Positions 15,778-24,421 of a stretch of 44,480 bases of DNA are shown piece after piece (within the stretch, counting starts at the first letter, position 1; each line of letters starts with the position of its first letter). The stretch is from CAZFQG01 sp964520785. Its GTDB lineage: Bacteria > Planctomycetota > Planctomycetia > Pirellulales > Thermoguttaceae. The position numbers were made by a program, and so were the translations under genes. The stretch is from contig CAZFQG010000026.1 in NCBI GenBank assembly GCA_964520785.1, positions 1-44,480 of the forward strand, in the 5' to 3' direction. Below the pieces are notes generated by a model. It was not told where the DNA came from and did no database searches. It saw only the letters and a program-made list of their open reading frames with translations.

Positions 15778-15807
15778 AAAAAAAGGGTGGCCCGATAAAG
15801 GCCACCC
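15778..15807 (-). terminator. Rho-independent terminator between rpmA and obg
   Basis: A perfect 8-bp stem, GGGTGGCC (15785-15792) and GGCCACCC (15800-15807), with a 7-base loop, followed on the minus strand by seven T (15784-15778). It lies 24 bases beyond the rpmA stop and about 40 bases before the obg start, so it would end or attenuate transcription from rpmA into obg. Confidence 0.9.
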
Positions 15808-15831
15808 AAAGAATATCCGCTTGGGGGATTC

Positions 15832-16083
15832 TCAGTTGGCTTGCGGAACGACATGGACCCGGCGCCCCCCCCGGTCAAATTGGACGCAACCGTCGATGAG
15901 GGCATAAAGCGTGTAGTCCTTACCTTGGCCAACCCCCCTTCCAGGGTGAAACTTTGTTCCAACCTGGCGGATGAGGATGCTACCGGCGGTGACTTGCTGG
16001 CCCCCAAAACGCTTGACTCCGAGACGCTGGGCGTTTGAATCGCGTCCGTTCCGGCTGGAACCCTGACCTTTCTTGTGTGCCAT
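15832..16083 (-). CDS. rpmA: Ribosomal protein bL27
   Basis: An 83-residue protein beginning MAHKKGQGSSRNGRDSNAQR, then LGVKRFGGQQVTAGSILIRQ and KFHPGRGVGQGKDYTLYALI: a full-length L27. Its N-terminal tail reaches the peptidyl transferase centre. The start follows the family exactly. In most bacteria rplU (L21) lies directly upstream; here the upstream gene on the same strand is an unrelated exported protein, and rplU is absent from the window. Confidence 0.97.
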   Translation of the reverse strand: MAHKKGQGSSRNGRDSNAQRLGVKRFGGQQVTAGSILIRQVGTKFHPGRGVGQGKDYTLYALIDGCVQFDRGGRRVHVVPQAN

Positions 16084-16185
16084 GCTACTACCTTCCTACC
16101 AATTCTAATCTCTATCCGAACCTATTCGATCCGCGCCGGACCGACGCGACGAGCCATTCGGTCGTGTTAACGAGAATCCAGAATT

Positions 16186-17040
16186 TTAGCGAAAGACCCA
16201 TTCATAGTCAACCGTTCCCGGTTGACCGAAGCGGATTTCGTCTTCATGCTCGTAGAATTCGTCACCGGGACGCCAGAAATTGAGCTTGAGAGTCTTTCGA
16301 GCAAGCCGACGCCCGACGCCGATTTGATTGCCAGGTTCGAACTTGCCCGGTTCGTCGACCCACCGGTAGGCGTTCGTTAGCCCCTGAATGTAGACCGAAA
16401 AGAAGTCAATCAACGGGTCGATATCCTCCCAAGTCGCGATTCCCCAGACCGTTTCCCCCACGGCGATCTCCCGGCATATCTCCACCGTGTTGTAGAACTT
16501 CCGGTTCGGGTCTTCTCTTTCGGCGATCTTCGCGAACGCCAGCGGAATCACCCGGTCGGGGTAGGCTTTTTGGAACTCCGTCGCCTCGAGAACGAACAAG
16601 GGGACGAACTTGATCGGCCTGGCGACCGTTTCGACGTCGTACGCGCCGTTGGGTTGCTCCACCGGACGAAGCGCGTCGCCATTGTTCGTCACGTTGTAAA
16701 CCATGTACCAGATCAGCTTTCGGGCCATTTTCCCACTCGGCTGCGGCAAATCGACCGGGTACATCCGAACCTGTTTGAACCGAAACTCGAGCCCCCAAAC
16801 TTCGCGACGAAACGGGACTTCCTTGGCAATGTCCAAGTCCGGCTTGACCGCAAGAAGTTCGACCACGTCATGACGGCTGACGGAATCAACATATTCGGGA
16901 GCGGGCGAGACTTCCTTCAACACCCCCGGGGCCAGTTTGCGATACCTCTGACTCTGAACGGGTTGTTCCTGTGCCGCCGCGTCCACGGCGCCCGAGAGGA
17001 GAACGCAAAAGCCAATGACGCAAATCGCAAGCCGTTTCAT
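16186..17040 (-). CDS. Exported protein of unknown function
   Basis: A 284-residue protein. The start at 17040 is chosen because it opens with a clear signal peptide (MKRLAICVIGFCVLLSGAVDAAAQ); an in-frame start 144 bases earlier lacks such features. The mature protein is mixed alpha/beta in character, with many aromatic residues (KLIWYMVYNVTNNGD, FYNTVEICREIAVGETVWGI, FFSVYIQGLTNAYRWVDE). The phrase YNVTNNG suggests a beta-sandwich-like segment, but no family was recognised. It lies 102 bases upstream of rpmA on the same strand. Confidence 0.7.
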   Translation of the reverse strand: MKRLAICVIGFCVLLSGAVDAAAQEQPVQSQRYRKLAPGVLKEVSPAPEYVDSVSRHDVVELLAVKPDLDIAKEVPFRREVWGLEFRFKQVRMYPVDLPQPSGKMARKLIWYMVYNVTNNGDALRPVEQPNGAYDVETVARPIKFVPLFVLEATEFQKAYPDRVIPLAFAKIAEREDPNRKFYNTVEICREIAVGETVWGIATWEDIDPLIDFFSVYIQGLTNAYRWVDEPGKFEPGNQIGVGRRLARKTLKLNFWRPGDEFYEHEDEIRFGQPGTVDYEWVFR

Positions 17041-17223
17041 GAGGAAGTCTCGAAAGCGGTTTCTCGAAAAACAAAACGCCGCAACGGGCGCACACACCAC
17101 CCGGCACGATTGTACTTTTCTAGTATAGTTACCCAACTTGCCAAGCGTCAAGGATGAGAATCTGGGGTTCGACGCATCCGGCACCGCATTGCCGCGTCAG
17201 CGGAAACCGCCTTTTTGGGGGTA

Positions 17224-17790
17224 TCAAAAACGTTTAATGTAATGACGCCCACGAAGATGCTCGCAGTGCGATGTCCAACCGTATCGCTTCATGATCCGAT
17301 CCGAGAGCCGCGGATTGGACGCGTGACAGACAATGGCCAGTGCCCCGCGGATTTGTGCGATCTCATCCAAAGCCGCCAACGCGGCGTTCACGGTCTTTAG
17401 GGAACATTTTTTATTTGAGGAAAAATATCTTAACGCAATGTATCCAGGGCAGGCGAGAGGGGCGTTGTAATAGATAAGGCAGCGGTCTCGCTCTGAACAT
17501 ACCCCCTGTAGGAGTGAATGCAAGCCGAGTTCATAGAGCGATACAACTTTGGGAAAAGGGCGGAGCAAAACGCGATGAAACCGCCCGTTCCGGGCTTCAA
17601 TCAACCCGTAACGGCGTCGTCGGAGTATCTCCGCATCCGAAACCAGGTCATGGACATTCTTGAAGAAGCTGAGGTTTCTCCAGAACATTCCTTCCGAACA
17701 GGGACTGCCCGACGTTTCCCGGGGTGGTGTCGGAACCGGCCGACCCGGCTCGAGCGGCACGGAAGAAGGGGCAGGAAAGTCGCCGGTCAC
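17224..17790 (-). CDS. Unknown protein with a GNAT-like C-terminal part
   Basis: A frame of 188 residues; an internal ATG at 17688 (MFWRNLSFFKNVHDLVSD), preceded directly by GGAAGGA, could be the true start because the first 34 residues are Pro-rich and unstructured. The C-terminal third, SLKTVNAALAALDEIAQIRG, then IVCHASNPRLSDRIMKRYGW and RGRHYIKRF, has the look of an acetyltransferase-type ending, in which a helix-rich block is followed by an aromatic strand. Similar endings are familiar from planctomycete hypothetical proteins. No acetyl-CoA motif is clear, so the function is left open. Confidence 0.6.
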   Translation of the reverse strand: MTGDFPAPSSVPLEPGRPVPTPPRETSGSPCSEGMFWRNLSFFKNVHDLVSDAEILRRRRYGLIEARNGRFHRVLLRPFPKVVSLYELGLHSLLQGVCSERDRCLIYYNAPLACPGYIALRYFSSNKKCSLKTVNAALAALDEIAQIRGALAIVCHASNPRLSDRIMKRYGWTSHCEHLRGRHYIKRF

Positions 17791-17962
17791 GGGTTGTCTC
17801 GCTTTTCGTACTCCGTAGGTTCACCCAAGTCTAGCATACCGGCGTCCGGAGATTCCACCTCCAAATGCGAAGTTGACGGTAGTTCTATCGTGGACCTTCG
17901 ATGCGGTGGCAACTATAATGGTCGTCAAGTAGGAATCTCGCATTGTTTGCAGGGAGTCTCGA

Positions 17963-19756
17963 ATGTCATCCAAGACGGTTCGCCGATTTTCGATCCCCCA
18001 TTTTCTCGCCTTTTTGTCGGTAACGTCGACCCTCACCCTCGGCGCCGCCGTATCGGCGAAAGAGAAGAAAGTGCTGATTTTGGGTTATGACGGCGTCCGG
18101 TCGGATGCGTTTCAGCTCGCCGACACGCCGGTCTTGGATGCTTTGGCGCAAAACGGCGTAGTAACGTATGACGCGCAGACGGAAGACAAAACGATCAGCG
18201 GATGCTGCTGGAGTTCGATCCTCTTGGGCGTTCACCGCGACCGGCACGGGGTAGATGGCAACGCCGACTACGGCCCTCCCATGCCGACGAACAATATCGG
18301 CGCCTGGCCGGACGTCTTCACGCGATTGGAGAACTTCGATTCCTCGATCGTGACGGCGCGTTTCACCCGTTGGACGGAGATGAGCCAGACCCCCACCGCC
18401 GCCGACGTCAATTACATGCAGCGTCTGCCGGGGGGCGGGTACCCGAACGACATCCAGGTCGCGGCGGACGCCTGCCTGTTTCTTCGGGGAGATCACCCAA
18501 TCCATTCCGAAGATCCGGACGTCTTCTTCGTGTATCATGGAGATACCGACAAGATTGGACACATCTACGGTTTCAGTCCGCAAATCCCAGAGTATATCGC
18601 CGCCATCGAACAGAACGATATGCTGACCGCGCAGTATCTCGCGGCGCTTCATAGCCGCCCGAATTACGCGAATGAAGACTGGATGATCATCATCGTCACC
18701 GACCACGGCGGGTTGGGAACGAGCCACGGCGCCGCGACGCGGGAGACGCGGACCGTTCCTCTGATCGTCAGCGGCGATTCCATCGTCCGAACCGACGTGA
18801 TCTTTCCGCAGCGACGAACGACCGACGTCACGGCGACGGTCCTGGCCTACATGGGCGTTCCGGAGTCCGACTTCGCCGATCTCGACGGCCGCCCCTTCGG
18901 ATTCTCCGTCGATACCCTGCCCCAACTGGCTCTTGGCAAGAACCTCGTCTTCAACGGCGACGCCGAATTCACGCGAGGATTCGACGACGCCACGCCGGAT
19001 CAGTACTGCAGCGGCTGGGAGGACCGGGACGGAGACGGAATGTCCGTCATGCGCTACGGGGCATTGAGCACGCCGCCGGCACAGTCTCCGGCCGACCGGG
19101 GGGACAACTTCTTCATCGGCGGCATCATCGGCGAGTCGACGATGTCCCAGCGGATCGACCTTTCCGAAATCGGCCCCCTGGTGGAGAGTGGGCGCGTCGC
19201 ATACGACTTCTCCGGATGGCTCGGAGGTTGGGCGAACCAGAACGACCGTTCCGATCTCCTCCTCCGTTTTCTCGACGTTGATGGGGAAGAAATCTCGCTG
19301 GTAGTCCTCCCGGGTCCTCTCGCGGCCGAACGAAATAACCGTACGTCGTTGGTCCGGCGCGAAGCGGAGGGGATTCTGCCTGCCGATACCAAAGCCGTCG
19401 AGGTCGTTCTTCATGCGAAGCGGGCCGGTACGTCCGGCGATAATGACGGCTTTGCCGACAATATCTCCCTTATCTTCTCGGCGACCGGAAAACCGGGCGA
19501 TCTTTCCGGCGACCTCGCCGTCGGCAGCGCCGATCTGGACATCGTCCGCGCCAATTGGGGCCGATCGGTCGTGCCCGGCAATCTCCTGGAGGGAGACGCC
19601 AACGGTGACGGCATCGTGGGAAGCGCCGATCTGGACGTCGTTCGTGCGCATTGGGGCGAGGAGTCGCCCGCCCCCGTGCCAGAGCCGGCCGCATGGTGGC
19701 TCTTGATCGGCGGCCTGGCGGCGGCGCGGGGAGTCTCCCGCCGTGGTCGATTGTAG
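17963..19756 (+). CDS. Secreted alkaline phosphatase-superfamily enzyme with dockerin repeats and PEP-CTERM anchor
   Basis: A 597-residue protein. A signal peptide at about 1-32 precedes the phosphodiesterase-like domain: metal Asp in ILGYDGVRSD, nucleophile region KTISGCCWSSILLGVHRDRH, metal ligands DTDKIGH and VTDHGGLGTSHG. A beta-rich domain follows (about 330-505), then two dockerin-like calcium repeats (GDLSGDLAVGSADLDIVRAN and GDANGDGIVGSADLDVVRAH). The C-terminus is PVPEPAAWWLLIGGLAAARG plus a basic tail, a PEP-CTERM sorting signal. It is likely a surface phosphatase or phosphodiesterase; substrate unknown. Confidence 0.85.
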   Translation: MSSKTVRRFSIPHFLAFLSVTSTLTLGAAVSAKEKKVLILGYDGVRSDAFQLADTPVLDALAQNGVVTYDAQTEDKTISGCCWSSILLGVHRDRHGVDGNADYGPPMPTNNIGAWPDVFTRLENFDSSIVTARFTRWTEMSQTPTAADVNYMQRLPGGGYPNDIQVAADACLFLRGDHPIHSEDPDVFFVYHGDTDKIGHIYGFSPQIPEYIAAIEQNDMLTAQYLAALHSRPNYANEDWMIIIVTDHGGLGTSHGAATRETRTVPLIVSGDSIVRTDVIFPQRRTTDVTATVLAYMGVPESDFADLDGRPFGFSVDTLPQLALGKNLVFNGDAEFTRGFDDATPDQYCSGWEDRDGDGMSVMRYGALSTPPAQSPADRGDNFFIGGIIGESTMSQRIDLSEIGPLVESGRVAYDFSGWLGGWANQNDRSDLLLRFLDVDGEEISLVVLPGPLAAERNNRTSLVRREAEGILPADTKAVEVVLHAKRAGTSGDNDGFADNISLIFSATGKPGDLSGDLAVGSADLDIVRANWGRSVVPGNLLEGDANGDGIVGSADLDVVRAHWGEESPAPVPEPAAWWLLIGGLAAARGVSRRGRL

Positions 19757-19951
19757 AGTCGGAATGCCGCGCCGCGCGTGAAGCCAGAGAGAATACGCGG
19801 AATATAACGAATTCTGAAATCGTTCCGCATCATTCGCGTTGCCCAACGGCCGGACCATGTCGGGGGGGCGTTTTTCCGCGGCGGTTTGGACGATATACTT
19901 GCAACGAGAACCATCCGTTAACACCCCCCTTCTCTGCGGAAGGACCCCCCA

Positions 19952-21358
19952 ATGTCGCAATCGACAAGACCCCTAATTCAGTACGATCCTTCCGGCATGT
20001 TTCAGCCGGAGACGGGTCTTTCGCGTGAGGATGTGAACTGGCTCGGTCCGCGCCTGGAAACGGCACGGCGCGAAGTGCTGGACGATTTGGAGCTTTGGAA
20101 ACGCGCGGCGGTTCCCAAGCGCAAACAGCCGTTGGATGCCGGGTTCATCGATTTGCCGGAGCGGCTTCTCGACGACTACGCTCTTCACAAGGAACAGAGC
20201 GAATTGGGACGGATCGTGGACGTCGCCGACCGCATGGCCCACCGGTGCGACAGCGTGGTGAGTCTGGGAATCGGCGGGTCCTACATGGGAGCCAGGGCGC
20301 TCTTCGAGGCATGCTGCCACCCCTACCACAACGAGATCGACGCGGAGCGCCGCCATGGGCGTCCGAGAATCTATTTCCAAGGGAACAACGTCGATAACGA
20401 CGCCACCGGCGCGCTGCTCGACCTGCTCACCAGCCGGACGGGGCACCGCTGGGGGATCGTAGTTATCAGCAAGAGCGGCGGAACCCTCGAAACGGCGGTC
20501 GCCTTTCGCGTTTTTCTCGATGCCCTCCGCCGCGCCTGCGGTAACGACATGCGCGAGGCGGCCGCCAGAATCGTTCCGATTACCGGCCAGGAAGGGCGGC
20601 TCCGCCAGCTCGCCCAGGCGCTGGGATGCGAAGACGTCTTTCCCATCCCGGACGGCGTGGGGGGGCGGTTCTCCATCTTCTGTGCGGTAGGGCTCCTGCC
20701 GGCGGCGATCATGGGTCTGGATATCTTCAAGCTGCTTGAAGGGGCGGCGATGGCGAATGAACGGTTCTGCAACGCGCCCTACGGCGAGAACGTGGTCCTC
20801 GATTACGTCGCCGTCTGCCATCTCATGGAAGCCCGACGCGGAGCGACCACGCGGGTCCTGTCCACCTGGGGGGAAGGGCTCGAAGCGGTCGGCCTCTGGT
20901 ACGACCAGCTCCTTGCCGAAAGCCTCGGCAAAGACGGGCAAGGGGCGCTGCCGCTGACAGTCGTCAACACGCGGGACCTCCACTCGCGCGGCCAGCAGCA
21001 CCAGGAAGGACGCCGCGACAAGTTGATCACCAATTTGATCGTCGAACAGGTGAAGCGCCCGGCGATCGCGATCCAGTCGTCCAACCTGAACCAGGACCGG
21101 CTCAACGACTTGGAAGGGAAGACCTACCCTCAAATCCTCCAGGCCGCCATCGCCGGGACGAACCGCGCCTACAACAACGACCGCCGCCCGACGGCCGATC
21201 TGCGGCTTTCGCGGCGCGACGAGGTTTCTCTCGGCCAACTGTTTCAGATGCTCATGCTTGCCACGGCCGTCGAAGGCCGGCTGATCGGAATCAACCCCTA
21301 CGGCCAGCCCGGCGTGGAGGCCTATAAGAAGCACATGAACGACTTCTTGCGAGAATAG
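19952..21358 (+). CDS. pgi: Glucose-6-phosphate isomerase
   Basis: A 468-residue protein converting glucose 6-phosphate and fructose 6-phosphate. Visible hallmarks are SLGIGGSYMGARAL (sugar-phosphate binding), VVISKSGGTLETAVAFRVF, DGVGGRFSIFCAVGLLP with the conserved Arg, STWGEGLEAVGLWYDQLLAE, HSRGQQHQEGRRDKLITNLI with the conserved His, and NPYGQPGVEAYKKHM with the active-site Lys. Length is in the range of the shorter bacterial forms. It stands alone on the plus strand, with a possible TATACT -10 element about 55 bases upstream. Confidence 0.95.
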   Translation: MSQSTRPLIQYDPSGMFQPETGLSREDVNWLGPRLETARREVLDDLELWKRAAVPKRKQPLDAGFIDLPERLLDDYALHKEQSELGRIVDVADRMAHRCDSVVSLGIGGSYMGARALFEACCHPYHNEIDAERRHGRPRIYFQGNNVDNDATGALLDLLTSRTGHRWGIVVISKSGGTLETAVAFRVFLDALRRACGNDMREAAARIVPITGQEGRLRQLAQALGCEDVFPIPDGVGGRFSIFCAVGLLPAAIMGLDIFKLLEGAAMANERFCNAPYGENVVLDYVAVCHLMEARRGATTRVLSTWGEGLEAVGLWYDQLLAESLGKDGQGALPLTVVNTRDLHSRGQQHQEGRRDKLITNLIVEQVKRPAIAIQSSNLNQDRLNDLEGKTYPQILQAAIAGTNRAYNNDRRPTADLRLSRRDEVSLGQLFQMLMLATAVEGRLIGINPYGQPGVEAYKKHMNDFLRE

Positions 21359-21686
21359 CGCGGCGGCCCGTTAGGACGCGGCCGAGTTTTTTCGCTGCCC
21401 TTTCTTGCGGGCCAATTGCGCGAGGACCGGCGATGGCGACGGAGTCGCCCCGGCCGGTTCGTGTTGAAAGGGTCGCGACAGGGACTTGGCTCTGCGCGAG
21501 AGCGGAATCGAGCGACTCATCGAGACGTTCCATGCTCCGCATCGCAACGTACCGCGTAAACGGCCGCTCGTTCGGGGCGGAAAATCGCGATTCCACCGAT
21601 ACACGGACAAACCCCACCCCGAAATAGGATTATAGGATTCAGCGTGGAATCCGCGAACGGCTTGTCGGACGGCACTTCGGATGGCT
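21359..21686. other. Stretch between pgi and the transglutaminase-TPR gene
   Basis: About 330 bases. Two overlapping minus-strand frames (21371-21610 and 21291-21617) contain protein-like phrases such as PFTRYVAMRSMERLDESLDS and LARKKGQRKNSAAS, in different frames. A frameshifted small gene is possible, but neither has a clear start site or a known family. No hairpin or promoter was recognised. Confidence 0.3.
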
Positions 21687-23069
21687 TCACAAGACCGGCT
21701 CGCGTCTCGTCGAGACCGGGATAAGGGAGGGTATTTCCTCCGGTTCGCTCACGAGCGTTCGCCGGTTCGCCACCAGCGCCATCGAGGTCGGGTTCCTGCG
21801 AAGCGCGGCGTCGTACAGGGCCAGCGCGTCCGACTTACGGCCTTGGCGAAGCATATCCGTCGCGGCGTCGATTACCGCGGCCGATTCCAGACGGGCGACG
21901 CGCGGACGCAGGTTCGGACCGCATCGCGACTCCGCTTCGTCGAAGATCAGGAACGCCGCGTCGAAATGCTCTTCCCGGAATTCCCGACGGGCCCAGCGAT
22001 CGAAGACCTCCAGAAGTTTTTCCGTCAAAACGGGTGCGCCGGGGTGTCTCGACAGGGCGTCGAAAGCGACGCGCGCCCCCTCTTCGAATCGGCCGGCGCC
22101 ACCGAGCGCGTCGACCCAGCGCTCCGTCACGTGCACATGGTTCGCGCGAAGCGTATCGAAGTCCGGATCGATCGCCAATCCCCGGTCCAGTTTCTCCACG
22201 GCCGTGGCGTACAGGTCTTGCATGCTCAGGTGAATGGCCCAGTTGTTCAATGAGGCGACGAGGTTTCCGCGGGCGATTTCATTGGTCCGGTCGAAGCGCA
22301 GCGCTTTGGCGTTTGCGGCGACGGCCCCCGCGAAGTCCTTTTCGGACAGAAGATCAATGCCTCGATTGTAGTAGATCGTCGCCAGCCATTGGATGTCGTC
22401 GACCTCGCGGCACTCCGGGGGAGAGCCACCCGAAGGGTAACCCATGGCTTTGCGTACCACCTCCGCGCGTTTCTCGGGTTGATCGATCAGCGAGAACCAG
22501 CGCGGACACGTACTTTCTATCTCCAGCGTCTCGTTTTGCAGGTACAGCCGGCACATCGCGTGGCCGGGCACCTCCAGCCCCATGATACGAAGCCCGAAAC
22601 GGCCGGCGAGAACTTTGTAGAGGATCGACGCGCTGACGCAGTTGTATCGCCCGTCATCGAGGACGGTGGACAGGCGGGAGCATTCGAGCTGGTAGCCTCC
22701 GCGAAGCACCATCCGGTGCATGAACTCGAAGACTTCCCGGGCCCTCGCCGTCTCGGAGGTTCTCGCCTCGACTTCGGGTCGCATTTCGAGGATCAACGAC
22801 TCGATCCGCTCTTCGTAGTACGCGATTCGGTCCCGGTCTTGTATTCCACCGGCGACGAGCGCGGCGGAGAAGAGGGAGAACGAGTCGAGGCGCCCGTCGC
22901 GGATATCTTCGAACAGTTCGGCCTCGGTGGCGCCGAGCGGTCCCTCCAGATCGCGGTAGCGGAACGCGTCCTCCGACGCGAAGAGCGAGGACGGCGGCGC
23001 CAGGCACATCCATAAGCAGAACAGGCACGAGACGCGGCGGAGAGAAGCGTAGTCTTGGGAGGGATGCAT
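21687..23069 (-). CDS. Exported transglutaminase-like protein with TPR repeats
   Basis: A 460-residue protein. An N-terminal signal segment (residues about 8-31) is followed by a transglutaminase-like domain (about 35-210) with the catalytic Cys in DGRYNCVSASILYKVLAGRF (Cys144) and His in VPGHAMCRL (His170), the SirB1-type arrangement. The C-terminal half (about 240-440) consists of TPR-like helices: TIYYNRGIDLLSEKDFAGAV, ALYDAALRRNPTSMALVANR. It is likely a periplasmic peptidase-like or structural protein; no partner is evident. The neighbour upstream is the AT-hook-like gene, 25 bases away on the same strand. Confidence 0.75.
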   Translation of the reverse strand: MHPSQDYASLRRVSCLFCLWMCLAPPSSLFASEDAFRYRDLEGPLGATEAELFEDIRDGRLDSFSLFSAALVAGGIQDRDRIAYYEERIESLILEMRPEVEARTSETARAREVFEFMHRMVLRGGYQLECSRLSTVLDDGRYNCVSASILYKVLAGRFGLRIMGLEVPGHAMCRLYLQNETLEIESTCPRWFSLIDQPEKRAEVVRKAMGYPSGGSPPECREVDDIQWLATIYYNRGIDLLSEKDFAGAVAANAKALRFDRTNEIARGNLVASLNNWAIHLSMQDLYATAVEKLDRGLAIDPDFDTLRANHVHVTERWVDALGGAGRFEEGARVAFDALSRHPGAPVLTEKLLEVFDRWARREFREEHFDAAFLIFDEAESRCGPNLRPRVARLESAAVIDAATDMLRQGRKSDALALYDAALRRNPTSMALVANRRTLVSEPEEIPSLIPVSTRREPVL

Positions 23070-23094
23070 CTGGAGGTTCGATGGTGGGTCGGAG

Positions 23095-23931
23095 CTAACT
23101 GCAGGGGACGGGTTCGCCCGGAATTCCGGACGTCTCGCATTCGGCCCAGGACGCGGCCGCGGGAGCCGAGACGGGTTCGACGGGGTCGCTCGCGGAAATA
23201 TGGGATTCGGTCCCGGTCTTCTCGTCCTGGATATTCACCTTCCGGTAGCCGAGGTTTCGCAGCACCTCCAGAACCTCGCTGCATGTCGGGAACATTCGGC
23301 CGCTGGTCCGCTTGTATTCATCGATCGCGCTCATGAACTCGATCTCATCCTCCGTGTAATCGCGCTCGCAGGTCGTCGGATCGATCTGCCGGCGCCGGTT
23401 CACCTTCGCGCGGCGTTCCAGCTTGGGTTTCTCAGGGGTGGTCGCTTCGTCGGCCGCGGACTCGCTCTTCCGACGGTCCTTGTCGCCGCGACGGTCTATG
23501 GTGATCGCGTCCTCGGGAAGCATGTCTTCAAAGGATTCGGCCGCGTCGGCGGGGATGACTTTTTCCCAAGCGGCCTTCTTTCGTGTTGCCATCGTCTCTT
23601 TCGCTTCGCTCGCTTTCTTCTTCGTGGCACCGGATCTTCTCGCCGTGGACGAACACTCCGTGACCGAGGAGGCTACCAGAGAAGAGTCGTTCGCGGGGGA
23701 AACCGCTTCCGCCGTCTTCTTCCGCGAGTCTGGCCCGGGCCGGCCCCTTTTCTTCCCGGCGGCCCGAGTGGACGCCGATTTCACGTTCACTTTCTTCGGG
23801 CCGCGCCGTTTGGGACCGTCCCCCGCAGACGATTGGACTCCGGCTTCCTCCGACTTCTTCGAGGCGGTCTTCGAGACGCGCGAACGCGACGCCGATTTTT
23901 CTTTCGGGTTTGATTTGGCGGTTCTGGGCAC
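23095..23931 (-). CDS. Lys/Arg-rich AT-hook-like protein with conserved C-terminal domain
   Basis: A 278-residue protein in two parts. Residues 1-120 are a disordered histone-H1-like region rich in Lys, Ala and Ser that includes an AT-hook core (GKKRGRPGP) and a similar PKRRGPKK, suggesting DNA binding. Residues about 180-240 form a compact segment, RRRQIDPTTCERDYTEDEIE followed by FMSAIDEYKRTSGRMFPTCS and EVLEVLRNLGYRKV, which looks like a small helical domain known from planctomycete hypothetical proteins. An internal Met (MATRKKAAWEKV) could be an alternative start giving only the domain. Probably nucleoid-associated; inference. Confidence 0.65.
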   Translation of the reverse strand: MPRTAKSNPKEKSASRSRVSKTASKKSEEAGVQSSAGDGPKRRGPKKVNVKSASTRAAGKKRGRPGPDSRKKTAEAVSPANDSSLVASSVTECSSTARRSGATKKKASEAKETMATRKKAAWEKVIPADAAESFEDMLPEDAITIDRRGDKDRRKSESAADEATTPEKPKLERRAKVNRRRQIDPTTCERDYTEDEIEFMSAIDEYKRTSGRMFPTCSEVLEVLRNLGYRKVNIQDEKTGTESHISASDPVEPVSAPAAASWAECETSGIPGEPVPCS

Positions 23932-24421
23932 GGGACGCCTAAGCCTCCAACTAACGGGGAATCTCGCGGGGGCAAAATGGAATCATGCGGCGACGCGGAA
24001 GTGGATGAACTGCCTGGGGGCGGCGCTGCCAGCCACCAAAACCTCGTCACGGTGGGGACCGTCACTCTCCAGATCCGGCTCGGGACCGGCTCGGAAAGAC
24101 GCACTCGTCCTACGCGACCGCAGTCAATCGAATCGGGTCGGTGCCGCCTGAAGATTTACCGGTTGGGTAAAATGTGCGGATGCGCGAAAGATGGCGGCTG
24201 GCGCGGGAATGCACGAAAAAACAAAGATGACGGCCGAGGGACCGAGCTGGAAGAAACCGGTTCTCGCGAATCCACCGGGTACGACGACTACGCGGCGGCC
24301 GCGCAAATTGAAGCGACGACGACGCCTCGAGTCAATAGCGTGGGCTATGGTATCAAAGATATAGTATCCCCGACCACCTCCACGGTGGAAGGGTTCCCGC
24401 AGCGGTATCGCGAGTTCACTG
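23932..24421. other. Non-coding stretch between divergent genes
   Basis: About 490 bases between the divergently transcribed AT-hook-like gene and the response-regulator gene. It must hold both promoters, but neither could be defined; GATATAGTATCC near 24358-24369 is AT-rich and could contribute a -10 element for the plus-strand gene. The open frames in this stretch have no recognisable product. Confidence 0.4.

Noticed and set aside
17966..19960. 664-codon minus-strand frame opposite the phosphatase gene
   Set aside because: Antisense shadow; low-complexity composition and no start signal, while the plus strand encodes a complete, recognisable protein.
21291..21617. Possible 108-residue minus-strand protein after pgi
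   Set aside because: Some phrases look protein-like, but the frame overlaps the 3' end of pgi, has no ribosome binding site and no recognised family; at most a frameshifted relic.
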